Part shown: positions 12,613-13,345 of the stretch, in pieces
Numbering within the stretch: position 1 is the stretch's first letter
Layout of the letters: each line of letters begins with the position of its first letter
Origin: an uncultured Clostridia bacterium
Lineage (GTDB): Bacteria > Bacillota > Clostridia > Oscillospirales > Ruminococcaceae
Assembly (NCBI GenBank): GCA_947381875.1
Contig: CANCXY010000071.1
Coordinates: forward strand, 1-13,345
Direction of reading: 5' to 3'
DNA: 13,345 nt
The notes under the pieces: model-generated
Seen by the model: the letters and a program-made list of their open reading frames with translations, nothing else
What the model was told of the DNA's origin: nothing
Databases searched by the model: none
Program-made: the position numbers and the translations under genes

Positions 12613-13345
12613 ATGAATGCACAGAAAATGACGCAGAAATCGCTGGAGGCTTTGCAGGCCGCGCAGTCGCTGGCGGTGGAATATGAGAATCAGGCGCTGT
12701 GCCCGGAACATCTGTTCTGCGCGCTGTTGAGCCAGCAAGACGGGCTAATCCCGCAGCTGTTCCAGAAGATGGGGACCGAGCCGGGGAACCTGGCCGCTGC
12801 GTTCGCTAAAAAAGTGAGCGCGCTGCCGCATGTGACGGGATCGGGCCGCGACCCCGATAAAGTGTACCTGACCCCGGAAATGGACCGCGCGCTGACTGCG
12901 GCGGAAAAATCGGCGCAGGCCATGAAGGACGACTATGTTTCTGTAGAACATTTAGTGCTGGGCATGATCGACGCGCCCAACGCCGCCGTGCGTGACGTAC
13001 TGCGTCAGTTCAGCATCGACAAGACGAAGTTTTTAGAAGTGCTGGCGCAGGTGCGCGGCAATCAGCGCGTCACAAGCGATAACCCGGAAAGCACTTACGA
13101 TGTGCTGGCAAAGTATGGGCAGGATCTGGTGGAATTGGCGCGCAAACAGAAGCTGGACCCGGTGATCGGGCGCGACGCGGAGATACGCGGCGTCATCCGT
13201 ATCCTCTCGCGGAAAACGAAAAACAACCCGTGCCTGATCGGTGAGCCGGGCGTGGGCAAAACGGCTATTGTGGAGGGGCTGGCCCAGCGTATCGTGCGCG
13301 GCGACGTGCCCGAAAACCTCAAGGACCGCAAGGTGTTCAGCCTGG
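12613..13345 (+). CDS. clpB: ClpB disaggregase, 5' part (runs off the window)
   Basis: The first 244 codons of an Hsp100 chaperone that, with DnaK, pulls proteins from aggregates using ATP in a hexameric ring. Residues 1-145 are the paired Clp N-terminal repeats (MTQKSLEALQAAQSLAVEYE and CPEHLFCALL; later VSVEHLVLGMI). The linker GQDLVELARKQKLDPVIGRD leads into the first AAA+ domain, where KNNPCLIGEPGVGKTAIVEG contains Walker A (210-217). The N-terminus and linker favour ClpB over ClpC, but the diagnostic middle domain is beyond the edge. AAGGAGGG (12598-12605) lies 7 nt before ATG 12613. No heat-shock operator is visible; transcription probably comes from 11776, through the triple hairpin, though an unseen promoter in 12484-12530 is possible. 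Confidence 0.92.
   Translation, partial: MNAQKMTQKSLEALQAAQSLAVEYENQALCPEHLFCALLSQQDGLIPQLFQKMGTEPGNLAAAFAKKVSALPHVTGSGRDPDKVYLTPEMDRALTAAEKSAQAMKDDYVSVEHLVLGMIDAPNAAVRDVLRQFSIDKTKFLEVLAQVRGNQRVTSDNPESTYDVLAKYGQDLVELARKQKLDPVIGRDAEIRGVIRILSRKTKNNPCLIGEPGVGKTAIVEGLAQRIVRGDVPENLKDRKVFSL

Overview
The window looks like a chromosomal segment of a motile, GC-rich member of the Clostridia, probably near Oscillospiraceae/Butyricicoccaceae. The reasons are the strong AGGAGG-type ribosome sites, consensus housekeeping promoters, a flagellin with its translational regulator CsrA, a heterodimeric drug-type ABC exporter under a MarR regulator, and a relic of the DUF4143-type ATPase family common in gut Firmicutes. 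The taxon is an inference from style, not from a marker gene.

Layout. (1) 1-470: the 3' end of a zinc-ribbon protein gene interrupted by an in-frame TGA, then a good intrinsic terminator. (2) 498-5344: a hairpin, a strong promoter with a palindromic operator at its start point, then marR and two ABC half-transporter genes joined by ATGA overlaps. The first half-transporter has a degenerate ATPase site (Asp for the catalytic Glu, Gln for the switch His). The second has an intact Walker B and His but a degenerate signature, so together they form a classic asymmetric heterodimer. (3) 5345-6382: about 1 kb without a recognisable conserved gene. It holds a perfect TTGACA-17-TATAAT promoter, a roughly 327-nt transcription unit ending in a strong terminator, and on its opposite strand a 30-residue membrane peptide ORF. 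Next comes an AT-rich region with two 34-bp inverted repeats, each containing the same perfect 30-bp palindrome, bracketing a candidate promoter upstream of csrA.

(4) 6383-11291: csrA, a long 653-residue flagellin, and a family 2 glycosyltransferase with a helical-repeat C-terminus that probably glycosylates the flagellin; an intrinsic terminator closes the block. The flagellin ribosome site overlaps an ACAGGA CsrA motif, which fits CsrA repression of flagellin translation. (5) 11292-11832: a spacer with the C-terminal remnant of an AAA/DUF4143 ATPase on the minus strand and short repeats. (6) 11776-13345: a consensus promoter, a ribbon-helix-helix protein with a long unrecognised C-terminus, a triple-hairpin repeat, and the 5' third of clpB, which runs off the end of the window.

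The most promising undescribed features are the paired 34-bp inverted repeats upstream of csrA-flagellin (an invertible switch or looped operator), the sense/antisense small-RNA and membrane-peptide locus at 5463-5824, and the ribbon-helix-helix protein coupled to clpB.
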